DNA from: Pocillopora verrucosa
Taxonomy: Eukaryota > Cnidaria > Anthozoa > Scleractinia > Pocilloporidae
Direction: 5' to 3'
Assembly (NCBI RefSeq): GCF_036669915.1
Contig: NC_089319.1
Location: 14,302,471 to 14,366,470 of the forward strand
DNA length: 64,000 nucleotides
Numbering within the stretch: position 1 is the stretch's first letter; each line of letters opens with the position of its first letter. This document shows, piece after piece, positions 12,321 through 24,030 of the stretch. The translations under genes and the position numbers were made by a program. Below the pieces are notes generated by a model. That model was not told the DNA's origin, ran no database searches, and saw only the letters and a list, made by a program, of their open reading frames with translations.

Positions 12321-13579
12321 GTGGTGAATTCTCCTGGTCTTGGTGTCCGAAATCCCATCCCAAGAGCCATCAACTCCCCCATGACGTCAGGAAACTAAAA
12401 GTAACAACAATAGCAATGTCATTGTAATATTAGCGCTGCAAGGAGATAAATAAAGAAACACAAATTTTATCGAATTAGATGGTAGCGAATCGAAATGTTG
12501 TGTGAGTCGATGTCTACGAAATATTTGTCTATATTACTTTTGTCAGTTGTTTCCCTTTGGGCGGAATTATTTATGTGGCTATGTTGCACTTAAACTGAAG
12601 AAGTCTTTCTCTATTAAAAAATCTCTGCCTGAGACTGACCTGAATTAGATGTCTATAGACTCGCTAGTTTTCTATTTGGTCTGACTGGCTCAACTTTTGC
12701 GACGTTAGCCTCTGGTTTTGCAATCTCCGAGGAAAGTAGCAACATAGTGAAACTGTACCATGACATCTCGGTGGAAGATCATCTTGACTCGTAATGCAAC
12801 CCATTCTTATGTCAAAATGTAGGTTTTGGTAAACTAAGAGAATTTCTCTACAGCAATGAAGCTCTAGAGAACTAACCAAAGGGAACCTTTGCCGGGGTGC
12901 CAAGGATTAAAATGTTCTAGCAACAGAAACGAACACTCGTATTCATTCTTTACATAGATTTTGCCATAGAAAACAAAACACAATCGCAGCAAACTAATAG
13001 AAATTCAGTAACAGGAATTTTTTTGTTGAAATCTCGACATAACCACTGCCTGCAAGAAACCGTCTTTTTCCATCTTGATCGAAAATCCTCGTTTGATACA
13101 CTCGGTTCTTCGTCGTAGGGCTCCTTCCATTTCTTCTCTACTACTTGAGCACGATGTATCACAACTCTCTTGTAGAGCTTGATGAGGGCAGGTATACGTC
13201 TCTATAGGATATTATTTCTGGAATATTTTAATGCTGACAGACACAAAATTACAAGAGATGTAAGAGATTTGTTTGTGTCATCTGAGAGTTTTCACGGCTT
13301 TTTACGTCATCATTAAGTAATTCGTTATCAGTCCACGGGACACTTTAAAGACAAAGTGAGAACACTTTAATTAGGGCCCGAAAAAACCGCATTTAAGTTT
13401 TGTTAAAAATTCTTTTTTCTTCAAAAAACGTTTTCTGTGAGATAAAGCCGAAAGAGACGTAGTTTATCTGCATAGAGGTTTAAAACTCAGAATTAAGTGG
13501 AAACTAAAAATAGTGTAATTTTCCACAAACAAACAAACGTACCATGCTTTTGGTGAAATGAGAAAGAAAAGAACGTAAT
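12321..13579. other. no gene recognised
   Basis: Two short minus-strand frames (12664-12903, 12950-13162) have no family features. The region separates the satellite copy from the long-inverted-repeat element. Confidence 0.45.
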
Positions 13580-15800
13580 GTAGTTATAGTCCTGTTGTCA
13601 ACCGAAAAAACACTGAATTGTTAAAATTAACGATAAAACTATAAAAATTTCCCACAACACTTATGACCCTAAGGCTAAAATTTTCTGATATAGGGCCAAT
13701 CCAAATTCACTTCTGGTAACGAGAACCAGGCTTGTTAGAGACTCGCTAACATGGAAACAAGACTAAGAATAAGAAAAAATCCTTTGTAACAACATTGCTT
13801 GGGGGAACTTGCGACAAAAGCCTTCCAACATTACAACCCAGCCATTTTCTGTTTATTCGTATTCATCTTATGCTATTACATGACTATCGTCTATGATATC
13901 TGTTACAATACTCTGGTTACCTGTGGTTAAACGTTGAATATAGCTGTTTACGTCATTTTCTGAATCACGATTGTTTCTTAGAAACATATACAGCATATAC
14001 CTTTGGTTGATTTGCCATTTTCCTACTTTACTTTAATAAAATTTACCAAGTGTTTAAGGAATAAGCTCTGGTAAACAGAGTTGGGATATCTGTTGTAAAT
14101 TCTTCAGCTGCACTTCCCTGATCTGCGCTTAAGGTGAAATCCTAAAATGTTCTCCTATCTAACCAAAATTCAACAAGCAACAGTTGTAATGCCTGATCGT
14201 TAGTCGATCTAGTCATTAGTGACACCGGTCCTGAGTTCTACAGGATGATTCAAGAGTTCGAAGGTAGCAACAATCAAACAGAGGAAAATGAGCATCATAA
14301 GTAAAAGTCAGGTATCCAAAAAGCATTCTGCACCGACATACTGAATACACTATCTTCAAGAAGAAGATGCTCGCCTCACGCTTAATGTACTTGATGCAGC
14401 CTCAAGCGGACATCGATGAAATAAAATTAGAAACAATGACACAGATGTTGTTGTACTTGCTATTTCACTGGCTAGCACTCTTCCAAAGGTGAACTCTGGA
14501 TCACCTATGGATCTGGAAAGAATGTACATAATATCCTTGCACTTGCCATAGCAATGTCCCAGGATCCTCATAAAGCCTCGACCCTGCCAATGTTTCATAC
14601 ACCAACTGGGTGTGATACCGTTTCGTCTTTTAGAGGGTGTGGAAAGAAAAAGGCTTTGAATGAGTAAAACTTGACTTCTCAACTGAAACCAGTGCTACAA
14701 GTCCTCAAGGCATCACCACAAGAGATCGCAGAGGAATGCATGGCGGTGCTTGAGAGGTTTGTTGTCCTTATATAGGACCATAAAGGAGCCTTACGAAAGT
14801 AAACGAGGAGTAACAATAGCTCCTTTCAAAGAAGTCTTAAAGCTGAGACAGTGTCCCTCCCACTGGAGCATGACTTAAATACCACCTCAAAAGAGCAGTG
14901 TTTCAAGACGACTAAATATGTGACCAAACCCTCCTTAATCAGAAAGTGCTTCCACAACTCGTGATCACCATCCTGAAAAGCTCCACAGGAAACATAGGAA
15001 TCTTCTCACGAACTCATTCGATGGGGATGCAGACCCTCATGTAACGGACGATGCTATTGCTGAAAAGCTAATTTGGCATGCACTGGTTTGTGCAACTGTG
15101 GCGGCAACTGGCAACAGCCATAAAATATTAACAACGGTGTCAACTAACGACTAGAGCAGATCGACTAACAATTAGGCATTACATCAGTCGTTTGTTGAAT
15201 TTTTGGTTAGATAGGGGAGCAGTTTAGGATTTCACCTAAAGCGCCGTTCAGAGAAGTGTAGCTAAACAATTCACCACAGATATCCCAAATCTGTTAACCA
15301 AAGCTTATTTTAAAAAAACTTGGTCAGTTTTACTAAAGTAACGGAAGAGAATGTCAGATCTCGATCGAAGACATAAGCTTTGTGTTTCTAAGCTAAATAA
15401 GTTTTACCAATTGTGATTCACAAAATAACGTCAACAGGTATATTTGACGTTTAACCACAAGGAACCCGAACATTATGATAAGTAGCATAGAGGAGAGTCA
15501 CGTAATAGCATAAAATGAATCCGAATGGACAGGAAATGACTCGGTTGTTACGTTTAAAGGTTTTTGTCGCCAATTCCCCCAAGACATGTTCTTAAAGAGA
15601 ATTTTTTATTCTTAGCCTTGCTTCCATGTTACCCAATTTTTGACATGTGTGGTTCTTGTCAACAGAAGTTAGTTTGGATTGGTCCTATATCAGAAAATGT
15701 TAGCCTTGGGATCATAAGTGTTGTGGCAAGGTCTCATGTTTTTACCATTAATTTGAACAATTTTGGTCGATAACTGCTGGACTATTAGTAGACCTTGTTC
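13580..15800. mobile_element. 2.2-kb element with ~650-bp terminal inverted repeats
   Basis: The left arm (about 13580-14229) matches the reverse complement of the right arm (about 15135-15800) along its whole length. Examples: 'cacaacacttatga' with 'tcataagtgttgtg', 'ttctgatatagg' with 'cctatatcagaa', 'gttagtcgatct' with 'agatcgactaac'. By eye identity is about three quarters, with small indels. The 0.9-kb centre holds a decayed gene fragment (14315-14990). This is the structure of a foldback-type or long-TIR DNA transposon. Exact ends and target duplication could not be fixed by eye. Confidence 0.8.
14315..14990 (+). pseudogene. fragment of an unnamed metazoan repeat-associated protein (GCDTVSSF family)
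   Basis: In changing plus-strand frames the segment reads NNDTDVVVLAISLAS (about 14425), ELWITYGSGKN (about 14491) and STLPMFHTPTGCDTVSSF (about 14580). Later come EIAEECMAVLERF-like and HLKRAVFQ-like pieces. I remember this order from large families of uncharacterised predicted proteins in corals, fish and molluscs. Frameshifts and stops occur throughout. The minus-strand frame at 14356-14682 is its shadow. It occupies the centre of the long-inverted-repeat element, so it is either that element's own gene or a captured one. Confidence 0.65.
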
Positions 15801-15814
15801 ACAAAAAAAAATAA

Positions 15815-16620
15815 TTCAGTAGTTTGTAACTAGTTTAAAGAGTTTAAGTGGTAAACTAGCGAACATAGCTAACCTACAAAAATTACAAAATCTACCTAAA
15901 TTGGTTAAGTAACTCAAATGGTGAATCTAGCTTAATCGTTCAATTGCACGAAATTTTTGACTTAGCTTAAATTGTTGAAGTGATTAAATAGCCTAAAACT
16001 AGGGAGGACCGTTGAGCTGGACAAATCGCAAAATCTTTCTTAACTCGTCAAAGTACTTCAAATGGTCAAATAAGCTTGACTGGCTCAACGGAACAGAATG
16101 CATAATTTAGCTAAAACAGTTTATCTGGCTAAACTGCCCAATCTTGCTTAATAGGCTTATATAATAAAGCTTGTCACACAAATGTAATTGGTTCAACTGG
16201 TTATGTAGTCAAACTGGGGAAATTTGTTAAGCTGCGGAAATTGAACTTTGTATCTCAAATGGTTGAAGTAGTTCAGATGTCAAGTAAACCTAATGTGACT
16301 AGGCTTGTTATGCATTTCGGACACTTGAATCATTTAAGGCAGTTTGACTATTTGCATAACATGAGCAAATGAATGTTGGTAGTGCAGAGGTGATGATGCA
16401 GATGGTGCAGTTGAACCATTTAATCAAGTTTTACATTTTGCCCAGTTATTCCTATTGCCTAGTTTGACCATTTGAATTACTGCAACGAATTAAGGAGATT
16501 GCACAATATGTGTAGTTAATTGTCTTCGCTGATGACTACTGTTACCTGGTTGAACCGACGGAACTTCTTTCATCATGTAAACTACTTGAACCAGGTCAGC
16601 TAACCTCATCTTCAACAAGC
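15815..16620 (+). repeat. degenerate satellite block (second array)
   Basis: Recurring words 'ggttaagtaactcaaatgg', 'ctagcttaat', 'gttcaactgg' and 'tagtcaaactgggga' resemble the arrays at 11655 and 20640. It begins directly at the right end of the long-inverted-repeat element and lacks the 'gctgtgacgtag' tail of the other two. Confidence 0.6.
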
Positions 16621-16759
16621 GTAAAGGGCATAAAACGGAAAATAACCACTAAACGGACGCGAATAAAGCACATAATGTAATCCATGTGCACAGTTATGTA
16701 AATCGTCCGGTACCTTTCTTCGCGATATTTTGGTTCACCAGTGGATTCAGGGTTAGTCA

Positions 16760-17500
16760 CTTGCTGCTTCCGGGAGGGTACTTGTTTCCTTATGTAGTGG
16801 ACTATCTCCCTTATCCGATGCGGCTCTTTAAGATTAGATTCATCAACAGGTCAGTAGGTAGAAGGAAACAACAAGTTTCTGTGTAAAACTCGAGATTTCT
16901 TTGAACCTGACACTGGTCTGACCTCGCACACTGGAATATGTTTATCCGTCTGCTTGAAGACAACGTGGACTTCATCTTCCCAGTACGATCTTAATTTAAT
17001 TTTCGTGGACCACCCCGTTCACTCATGTTTTGGAGAAGCACCCGATTGAAAGGCATTAGAACAATGTTCCATACTTTCTTGTTATATAGCTTTTTCCCTG
17101 GTTGAGTATTTACCTGAGAAGATTCTGAGGCTACTTTGTATCCTCCTAACATTGCACTTCACCATTTCTTTACATACTTGCGTTAAGGACTGAATGCAAG
17201 GAGCTTGAGGTCAAACATTAGGTCCATCGGAAGACGTGGGTTTCTGTTAAATGAGCGAAAGGGCGTATAACCTGTGGAGTCGTTTTTCGTGCAGTAGGGG
17301 TAGGTCATTTTGTTGAGGAGATCACACCACCTGGACTTGTGTTTTTCGGGCAGAGTTCCATGCATTGACAACAGTTTTTTATTAAAACTTTCAACTTCTC
17401 CGTTTCTTTGGGGTTGGTATGGAGTTGTTCTAGAATGGTAGGTTCCAGTAAGTTTATCTAGATAATAAAACAATTCATTCTCCAATTTACCTCCCTGGTC
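16760..17500 (-). pseudogene. Ty3/gypsy integrase C-terminal remnant (copy 1)
   Basis: The minus-strand frame 17485-17183 reads SRTTPYQPQRNGEVESFN and TGYTPFRSF, with PRLPMDL near its end. This is the stretch around the third catalytic acidic residue (E of NGEVE) and after it in gypsy integrases. Downstream (17100-16790), shifted frames give MSERGGP, a SYWEDEVHVVFK-like stretch and VCEVRP, the usual tail of the integrase. Several frameshifts are present. A near copy in the same orientation lies at 21760-22117. Confidence 0.8.
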
Positions 17501-18320
17501 CTAGTGGATTGTCTCAGGAAGCCTGAACCGCAGGATAGAGCAGTTCAAATAATCAAACTACCATGAGTGCTTCAACCTGAAACATGCCCAACAAGTAAAG
17601 TACCCTGAGAACAGAATTAAACAGTAGAAGAGTAGCCAGCCAAGAAATGCTGTCTGCAAAGAGATAAAGGTAAAGGAAACCTAATTTAGCTGCATGAGAG
17701 CTCAGCCTACTCCAGTAAAATGACACGTAAAGCAGTGTAACTGATCCACAAACAAACTAAAACCTGCTCTTGGTACGAGTAAGGTAAAAATAGCCCAATT
17801 GTGAAACAAGAGAGCAAAAATCCTGCTATCCACGAGATAAAACTGATAACAACCCAATTTTGCTGCAAAGACGTCAAAATATGTATTCAAAGTGAAAAAG
17901 CGTAAAACAGCGTAATTCAGCCACAAACACACCAGAACGTTTTAGGTACCATAAAGGTAATGGTTGCTAAAGCACGCTTGGTTCAGTTTTATCTCACCCA
18001 AAACAACATTGTGGCTGAGTTACGCTGTCTTTAACTTTATCGTACTAAAGACTAAGTTGTGAGCTTTTATTCAGCTATGTCACGTCTCTTTCAGCTCTAT
18101 CTCGCATTTACCATAGAGGCCTAATTCAATACCAGAAACGCAAAAAATGTCGTTTTCTGTCAGGTAAAGAAAAATAGACCTTTCTTTTGATTGGAAGGGA
18201 AACAAAAACAGGTTTTCGCTAAGAACAGCGTAGTTTGGCCTGGAAACGCGAAAAAACATTGATTTGAGTGAGACGAAGCTAAGCTTAGCGTGACTACCTG
18301 CAAAGGGGGAAAAAATCCTT
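17501..18320. repeat. degenerate repeat region with 'agcgtaattcagccaca' words
   Basis: From 17640 short blocks recur imperfectly: 'gtaaagcagtgtaactgatccacaaa', 'cagcgtaattcagccacaaa', and the inverse 'gtggctgagttacgctgt' at about 18012. The last two form an inverted pair about 70 bp apart. The minus-strand frames here (17702-17932, 18080-18385) come from the repeat, not a gene. Confidence 0.5.
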
Positions 18321-18379
18321 TTCAGTGCGATAACGTCGAAAACAGGTGAATGCGGCGGCGAGAAAAAAAGCCCAAATAA

Positions 18380-20480
18380 ATACATGCATTGGTTTTTAAT
18401 GCTGCTGGTAGGCTTGAAAGTTCCCTGTCTTCGCTGACTACTTGGTGAAGTCTCGACGCTTCCTTTAGGGTATGAGCAACGTTTGAGGCTTCGGATACTA
18501 ACCGAGAACTATCCGTTGACTTGACGGATTGAAAATCATTTGGACCCCCGCAGAACAAATCTTTTGACAATATATCTACCTTCATCAACACCGTACGCTG
18601 CAGAAAGTACCTTAGCATCAGCTCAAGATTTTCAACAATACCTACTTTAACATTGGGTGATTATGAAAGAATTAACACTAGTGGGGAGAAGCGTCTTTTT
18701 CTTGCAAATCCTTCACTGTGCTGTGCACTGACACCACCGACAACATTCTGAGCTTCATAACCATCACCTCCATGATAACGAACATCTTGAACTTGACTTA
18801 ATGCAGATGGATTAAAACCAGTCGTCATACTTGTATCAACATAGTAAAAAGAGGGGTGTTACTCTGTGTCGATAATCTTTGCAAAACTCCAGCTGCATGA
18901 ACTGCCGCGTACTTGGTGTCATTTCATTTGTTGCCGACTTCAATTGTGCCATTTCTTTGTTTTCTGTTTGTGCTTGCAAGGATTTGATCATCTCTTTATT
19001 CTCCTGTAGAGTGACATAAAATCCTATGTCTTGTTTTTGCTGGTTGTCATATTTAGCCTTACCTCTTTGCAAAAATCCTTCACCATGTAGAACATTTTCA
19101 ACCACTTGTGATGTCCTCATTCTAATACACATTTTGAATATTTTTAACTCTAATGTTCTACGGTAATAATACACAGTGAGAACACTTTTGTCTCTGATCC
19201 GTCGTACTCTTGACATATATTTTATTGTTAGATATTTCATTCTTCTTTCAAAATCAAATCAGTCAAACAGGATATTGTCTAAGGGAAGAGGCTTGCCAAG
19301 AACATCTACGAGATATGTACGCATCTCTTTTATGAAGAATATGATTTTATTGTACGATGCTCTTTTAGGTTCCACGTAAAAAAGGAAATGACAGGTCAAC
19401 TAGCCACGCTAAATTCGAAATAACACGTGCAAACTCCCACCAGAAACAACACTGTCCTTTACGATGTGAGAGTGAATTAAAAATGCTCTCGACTGATCTT
19501 TTGATGGCTGGTACTTTTGTTCCATATATGGTGCTATAACAATAGCTTTCTTGAATTTAACAAGGTCTGTAAATTCTCCATTTTGCAATCCTCTTGATAA
19601 ATTGCTTCAGGTATTATCAATACGCTGAACAACGATGGAAACCATTTTCACCACAATACCAGCTTTTTAATGCTAGAATGATTCAAGCGACTGTTTTATG
19701 ACCCGCTGATATTACCATACGAAAGGTCTCCATTGGGTAATATCCAGCTGATTCGCTGTGATGACTTCATTTCAGTGTATTGGTGTTTTAATTTTCTGAA
19801 ACCTGTAAGGTCAGCGGTTTATTCATGTTGACAGAGTTGATGGCAAAATAACAACTTTTGTCTTTGTCGATTGTCAGTTGTGTAGTTAAACTAATAATGA
19901 CATCGGGTGATTAACTATTTCGCACCCCATCGACTGAATTTAGAAATAATGGTATGTTCATAATTATTAGTTTGTATTAACTGTCGCTTGACATATGCGT
20001 CATATTCTATTTTTGAGACAGTTTCAGACAGTTTCAACAACTCATCAAGTATCTGCCATACCTCAATTCTCAGTGGTAAGTTATTCTTATCTGCACAACG
20101 TGCGCTTGTCAAAGCAGTCAACCGGTTCATGAAATCTTCTGGAGTGGTGTAATAAACGTTCCCCTTGTCAGATTTGGTTTCCCTGAAGATCGCTTAATGT
20201 CATCCATCAACCGTGAAATATTGATCAAGAGACAACCATATTGTCCATCGTTGATCTTGTATGCATGTCGTATTGGTTGTCTGTATCTTCTAACACCTTT
20301 TTCTTCTCTAAATGCATCTTGTTTGTATCTGTAAAATACATCTCAGCGAGCACAGCCTTTCTCTATTTCTTCAAAACTTCTATTCCTCCTGTGAATTTTT
20401 CTCTCTCAGTATCAACACTTGAATTTTCCTTTTTTGAACCTAATCCCGTTTCTGTTTTCTTTTTTTTTTAATTCCATTGA
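18380..20480 (-). pseudogene. unassigned decayed coding remnants
   Basis: Several minus-strand pieces look coding but are broken. They are 20130-19915 (YYTTPEDFMNRLTAL just upstream, then EVWQILDELLKL), 19240-18836 (LQAQTENKEMAQLKSATNEM, lysine/glutamate-rich), 18830-18650 (TTGFNPSALSQVQDV) and 18618-18400 (SEASNVAHTLKEASRL). Their order suggests one long decayed gene or element on the minus strand. I do not recognise the family; a large DNA transposon is possible but unsupported. Confidence 0.4.
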
Positions 20481-20639
20481 GAGTAAAGCCCTATAATCTT
20501 GAATACATCTGCCATCGATGTTTGGTAGAATTATCTCGTTAGTTTTGTTTAATTTTTTGTCAAGACTAAAAAAAGTTGGTTTCCGTTTTGTGTTCTTTGG
20601 CCCTTCATCACCTGAATATGCCTGAAGTGGTTCACCACG

Positions 20640-21460
20640 AAGTTAAAAAGAGGCAAAACTAGCATAATTGGCTCAAACTGGTTAAATACTCAAATTAGAG
20701 AAGACCAGCACAACTGCACAAACATTGCACGATGTACCTCCTTTGTTGGCTCAAAGAAATTCAAATGGTCAAAACGAAGTTTTAACTGCCTATCTTGCAA
20801 AAATGGTTCAACCGGGGGAACAAGGAATATAGTGGAATCTGCACAAACTGCCCACTCTAGGTGCCCTGGTTCAAACTGGTTCACGTAGTCAAACGGGGAA
20901 GATAAATAAATTTGCACTATCTATCTATTTGGTTGAAGAAGTTAAAACTGGGGAAAACCAGGTTAAACGTGTTGAACTGGACAAAATGGCATAGCGCTGG
21001 ACAGTCTAGCTCAATTGGTTCAAGTAGTAAAAAAAGTCAAACTAGTGGGGTTAATTATGTTCCAGCTGGCCATATAGTAAAAATCGGCAAAACAGTTAAA
21101 CAACGAATATTGCATCAAATCGATCTCTTTTGTTACGAGATTTTGTCGTTTAAAAGAAATTTATAAATATATCCTAGTATAAATCATCGGTCTTAATGCC
21201 AAAAGAGTTCTCTTTGACCATTTTTTTTCGTGCATTGAAGGTACGATCTGGCCACCAAAAAAGTGTCACCCAATAGGCGCGCAGAGAATTTTTTTATGGT
21301 CTGTTACATAGCTGTGACGTAGAAGACTGTGAAGACACGTCGGCACACTATGGTGGAGACGGGAGAACTTTATCTACAGGAACAAACCTTTGGCGTGGCC
21401 TAGCGCCATACGATGTTAGCTTAAAGAACTCTAAACATATATCGGGTATTTCGGGCAGAC
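20640..21460 (+). repeat. degenerate satellite block plus conserved tail (copy 2)
   Basis: The array at 20650-21110 has the same words as 11655-12000 ('tcaaactggttcacgtagtcaaa', 'gggaagataaataaa'). The tail at about 21205-21450 matches 12075-12315 nearly word for word ('ttacatagctgtgacgtaga', 'atatatcgggtatttc'). Same orientation as copy 1, 9 kb away. Confidence 0.75.
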
Positions 21461-21759
21461 TTTCGGCCGTATGTTCCGTTTCGGCTATGAAGACGGCTGT
21501 TACGAACACATATCACTAATCAAAGCAGGGGAAGATAACCGCGATATATTCTGCGAAAACAATAATGCTTCTTAGGGGCCTGTTCCCACAACCCTCACCC
21601 TGATTTTTTCTACATTCCTATTTGGCTGATGTTTCGTACGTGAAGGATGCCTGAGCTCGTTATTGTTGTTTCTTTGACGCGCTTGAGATAGACTCATACC
21701 CTTGTCTCTCCACACGACTACCTTTGGCCTCAATATCATATCGTATGAAAATCCTAATT

Positions 21760-22117
21760 GAGTATTTACCTGAGAAGATTCTGAGGCTACTTTGTTACTC
21801 CTCCTAACAATTGCACTTCACCATTTCGTTACATACTTGCGTTAAGGACTGAATGCAAGGGGCTTGAGGTCAAACATCAGGTCCCATCGGAAGACGTGGG
21901 TTTTCTGTTAAATGCGCGAAATGGCGTATAACCTGTGGAGTCGTTTTTCGTGCAGTCGTAGGGGTAGGTCATTTTGTTTTGATGTGTCAATCCGCACCAC
22001 CTGGACTTTGTGTTTTTGCGGGTCATAGTTCCATGCATGACAACAGTTTTTTTATTAAACTTTCAACTCCTCCGTTTTCCTTTGGGGTTGGTATGGAGTT
22101 GTTCTAGAGTGGTAGGT
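21760..22117 (-). pseudogene. Ty3/gypsy integrase remnant (copy 2), cut by assembly gap
   Basis: 'gagtatttacctgagaagat' at 21763 starts a stretch nearly identical to 17104-17449. It differs mostly by one- to few-base insertions (for example 'gcagtcgtaggggtag' for 'gcagtaggggtag'), which break the frame that copy 1 keeps. It ends exactly at the run of N. Confidence 0.8.
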
Positions 22118-22217
22118 NNNNNNNNNNNNNNNNNNNNNNNNNNNNNNNNNNNNNNNNNNNNNNNNNNNNNNNNNNNNNNNNNNNNNNNNNNNNNNNNNNN
22201 NNNNNNNNNNNNNNNNN
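22118..22217. other. assembly gap of 100 N
   Basis: One hundred N in a row, the conventional length for a gap of unknown size. Any frame running through it is an artefact. Confidence 0.98.
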
Positions 22218-22899
22218 GTTCTTCAGACTGGCCCCAAACTTCAACTCACGGAACGAATGTCGGATGCATGCGTGAGCGTGACTTTCGTTGTTTCTCTGCA
22301 GGTCTGCCAGAACTCCGAAATTGAAAATTAACAGAGGAAATACACAATTCTTAAAGGAAAAGGGTTAAAATCGAATGCTTAACGGTTTTTATTGCGAAAA
22401 TAACAAGGAAAAATCTGTTCGATCCGGACGTGACTCTGGTGAGCTCTAGGATCGAGAGTAACTCGGCGGACTTCATTATTTTTAGATTCAGTTACTACTA
22501 TTCCAAAGCTTTGATTCATTCATTAGATGGGAAAAGAAGCACCCGAAAAGGTTTAGACCGATCTAAGATATTGATAAAAATGTTCTCTTCCAAAAATACA
22601 AGACAGTATGAAAATAATAAAAAGCTAATGAAATACAAAGGAAGAGAAGGATGAGAGAGAGCATGAAACTTCAAGTGCATGCAAAGATCTGTAAACCTGT
22701 ACGTTGAGAAGTAAGGAATTATCAGATTTCCCTCCTTATTATTTAATCTATGTACACCTATTTCCATATTTCAATTGCTGCTTTCCATCCCAAAACTGTA
22801 AGTCTTGTTTTGCATAAACCGCTCTCCAATCCAGTCTTCCTCTTATTAGTGCATCTAACGAGCTTGATACTATTAAAGAAACGTTACGTATTTTCAATA

Positions 22900-23034
22900 T
22901 AGGGACCTTAAGATACCAAGACGGGAAGCTGGACGGCGACGGCACTGGAAGAGTAAAGACTGGAACGAGTCCCGTCGTGCCCGCCAAAAACAAAATACTT
23001 AAGCGGGTGCCGTCCTAACTGCTTAAGGTCCCTA
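22900..23034. mobile_element. small MITE with TAGGGACCTTAAG ends
   Basis: TAGGGACCTTAAG (22900-22912) and CTTAAGGTCCCTA (23022-23034) are perfect inverted ends of a 135-bp GC-richer element containing 'gacggcgacggc'. Non-coding. Confidence 0.75.
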
Positions 23035-23162
23035 ATACCACAGATAGGTGGGTTACCTCACTTACCTGGAGTCCCCCACTTCCATGTAAACAGGCCCTTA
23101 AATCTTTTGTTTTTCCATGTCCTCGTTGCCGTCGCCATCGTGGTTTCCTTAAGGTCCCTATT
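23035..23162. mobile_element. second MITE fragment of the same family
   Basis: Ends with CTTAAGGTCCCTAT at 23149-23162, preceded by 'cctcgttgccgtcgcc' and 'catgtaaacaggcccttaa'. It sits head to tail against the first copy. Its left end is either shared with or lost in the first copy. Confidence 0.55.
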
Positions 23163-23574
23163 GATACTAGCCGGGTGTTGAAGCTCTCTTTTAACTCCAG
23201 CTCACTTGTCTTAAATTTTTTTTCCATCGATGATTTTTAAAACTGGCACCTTTTAAATCACAATTTCTAAAAACAAAATTTCATTTGGATAAGGTCATAG
23301 CTACACTGGTTCCTTGTGTACAGACTTACTGGTCCTGAAAGGACGTTCTAAATTTAATTTGCGACGTATGCGAGAAAGAGAAAAAAGTACTCCATAATAT
23401 GAACTTGTGCATAAGATTCTGTAATTCCGAACACCGAAAGTCGTAACATCACTCGTGTTCTAAGGATAATGTATCGAATGAAAAACCGTGTGAGAAAAGA
23501 GAACGTAAGGTATCCCAAACAAAAATTTCTTCCAGACATCGCTAAAGAATGAAATTATAGTCGAATCTCTCCCG

Positions 23575-24030
23575 ACATAGTAAATCGAACGCAATCGATC
23601 GAAATCGACTGAATTTCAATCGAACTCAATCGAACTCAATCCGTAGCTTTGTTCTATTCTGTTCCTTTTACTGCCGTGGACTTTTTTGTTATGAATAATC
23701 ATTGAAAAAGAGGACTAGGAAAGCCTCTTTCCAATGCGCTTGCGTTACATGTATAAAGGTTTACTAGAGCTTGGGTACCGTATCAGCTTGCATGACGTAC
23801 GAGATTTGTTAGAGCGAGTTTACTCACCGAACATAATCGAACGCAATCCATTTGGTTCGGTTGTCGAAATAATGGATCTCAATCTAATGGATTGAGTTCG
23901 ATTGGGTTCGATTTATTCGATTGAGTTCGATCGGTTCGGAAATCGAACTCACACAAAGTTCGGTGTTCGATTTCATTCGATTGCCGAACTCGTTCGATTG
24001 AGTTCGATTTCCGATTGCGGGGCTAACTCG
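23575..24030. repeat. TCGAACTCAATCGAA palindromic repeat region
   Basis: At 23580-23640 the words 'atcgaactcaatcgaactca' run one way; at 23830-24015 'gattgagttcgattgggttc' runs the other. Many partial copies of TTCGATT/AATCGAA occur between. This looks like a non-coding element with sub-terminal inverted arrays. Confidence 0.6.

Noticed and set aside
14356..14682. 108-codon minus-strand frame
   Set aside because: Shadow of the plus-strand GCDTVSSF-family fragment, which explains the sequence better.
17702..18385. Hydrophobic minus-strand frames as membrane proteins
   Set aside because: They coincide with a degenerate repeat; residue patterns follow the repeated words and lack start or splice context.
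22010..22324. 104-codon plus-strand frame
   Set aside because: It runs through the 100-N gap and overlaps the integrase remnant on the other strand.
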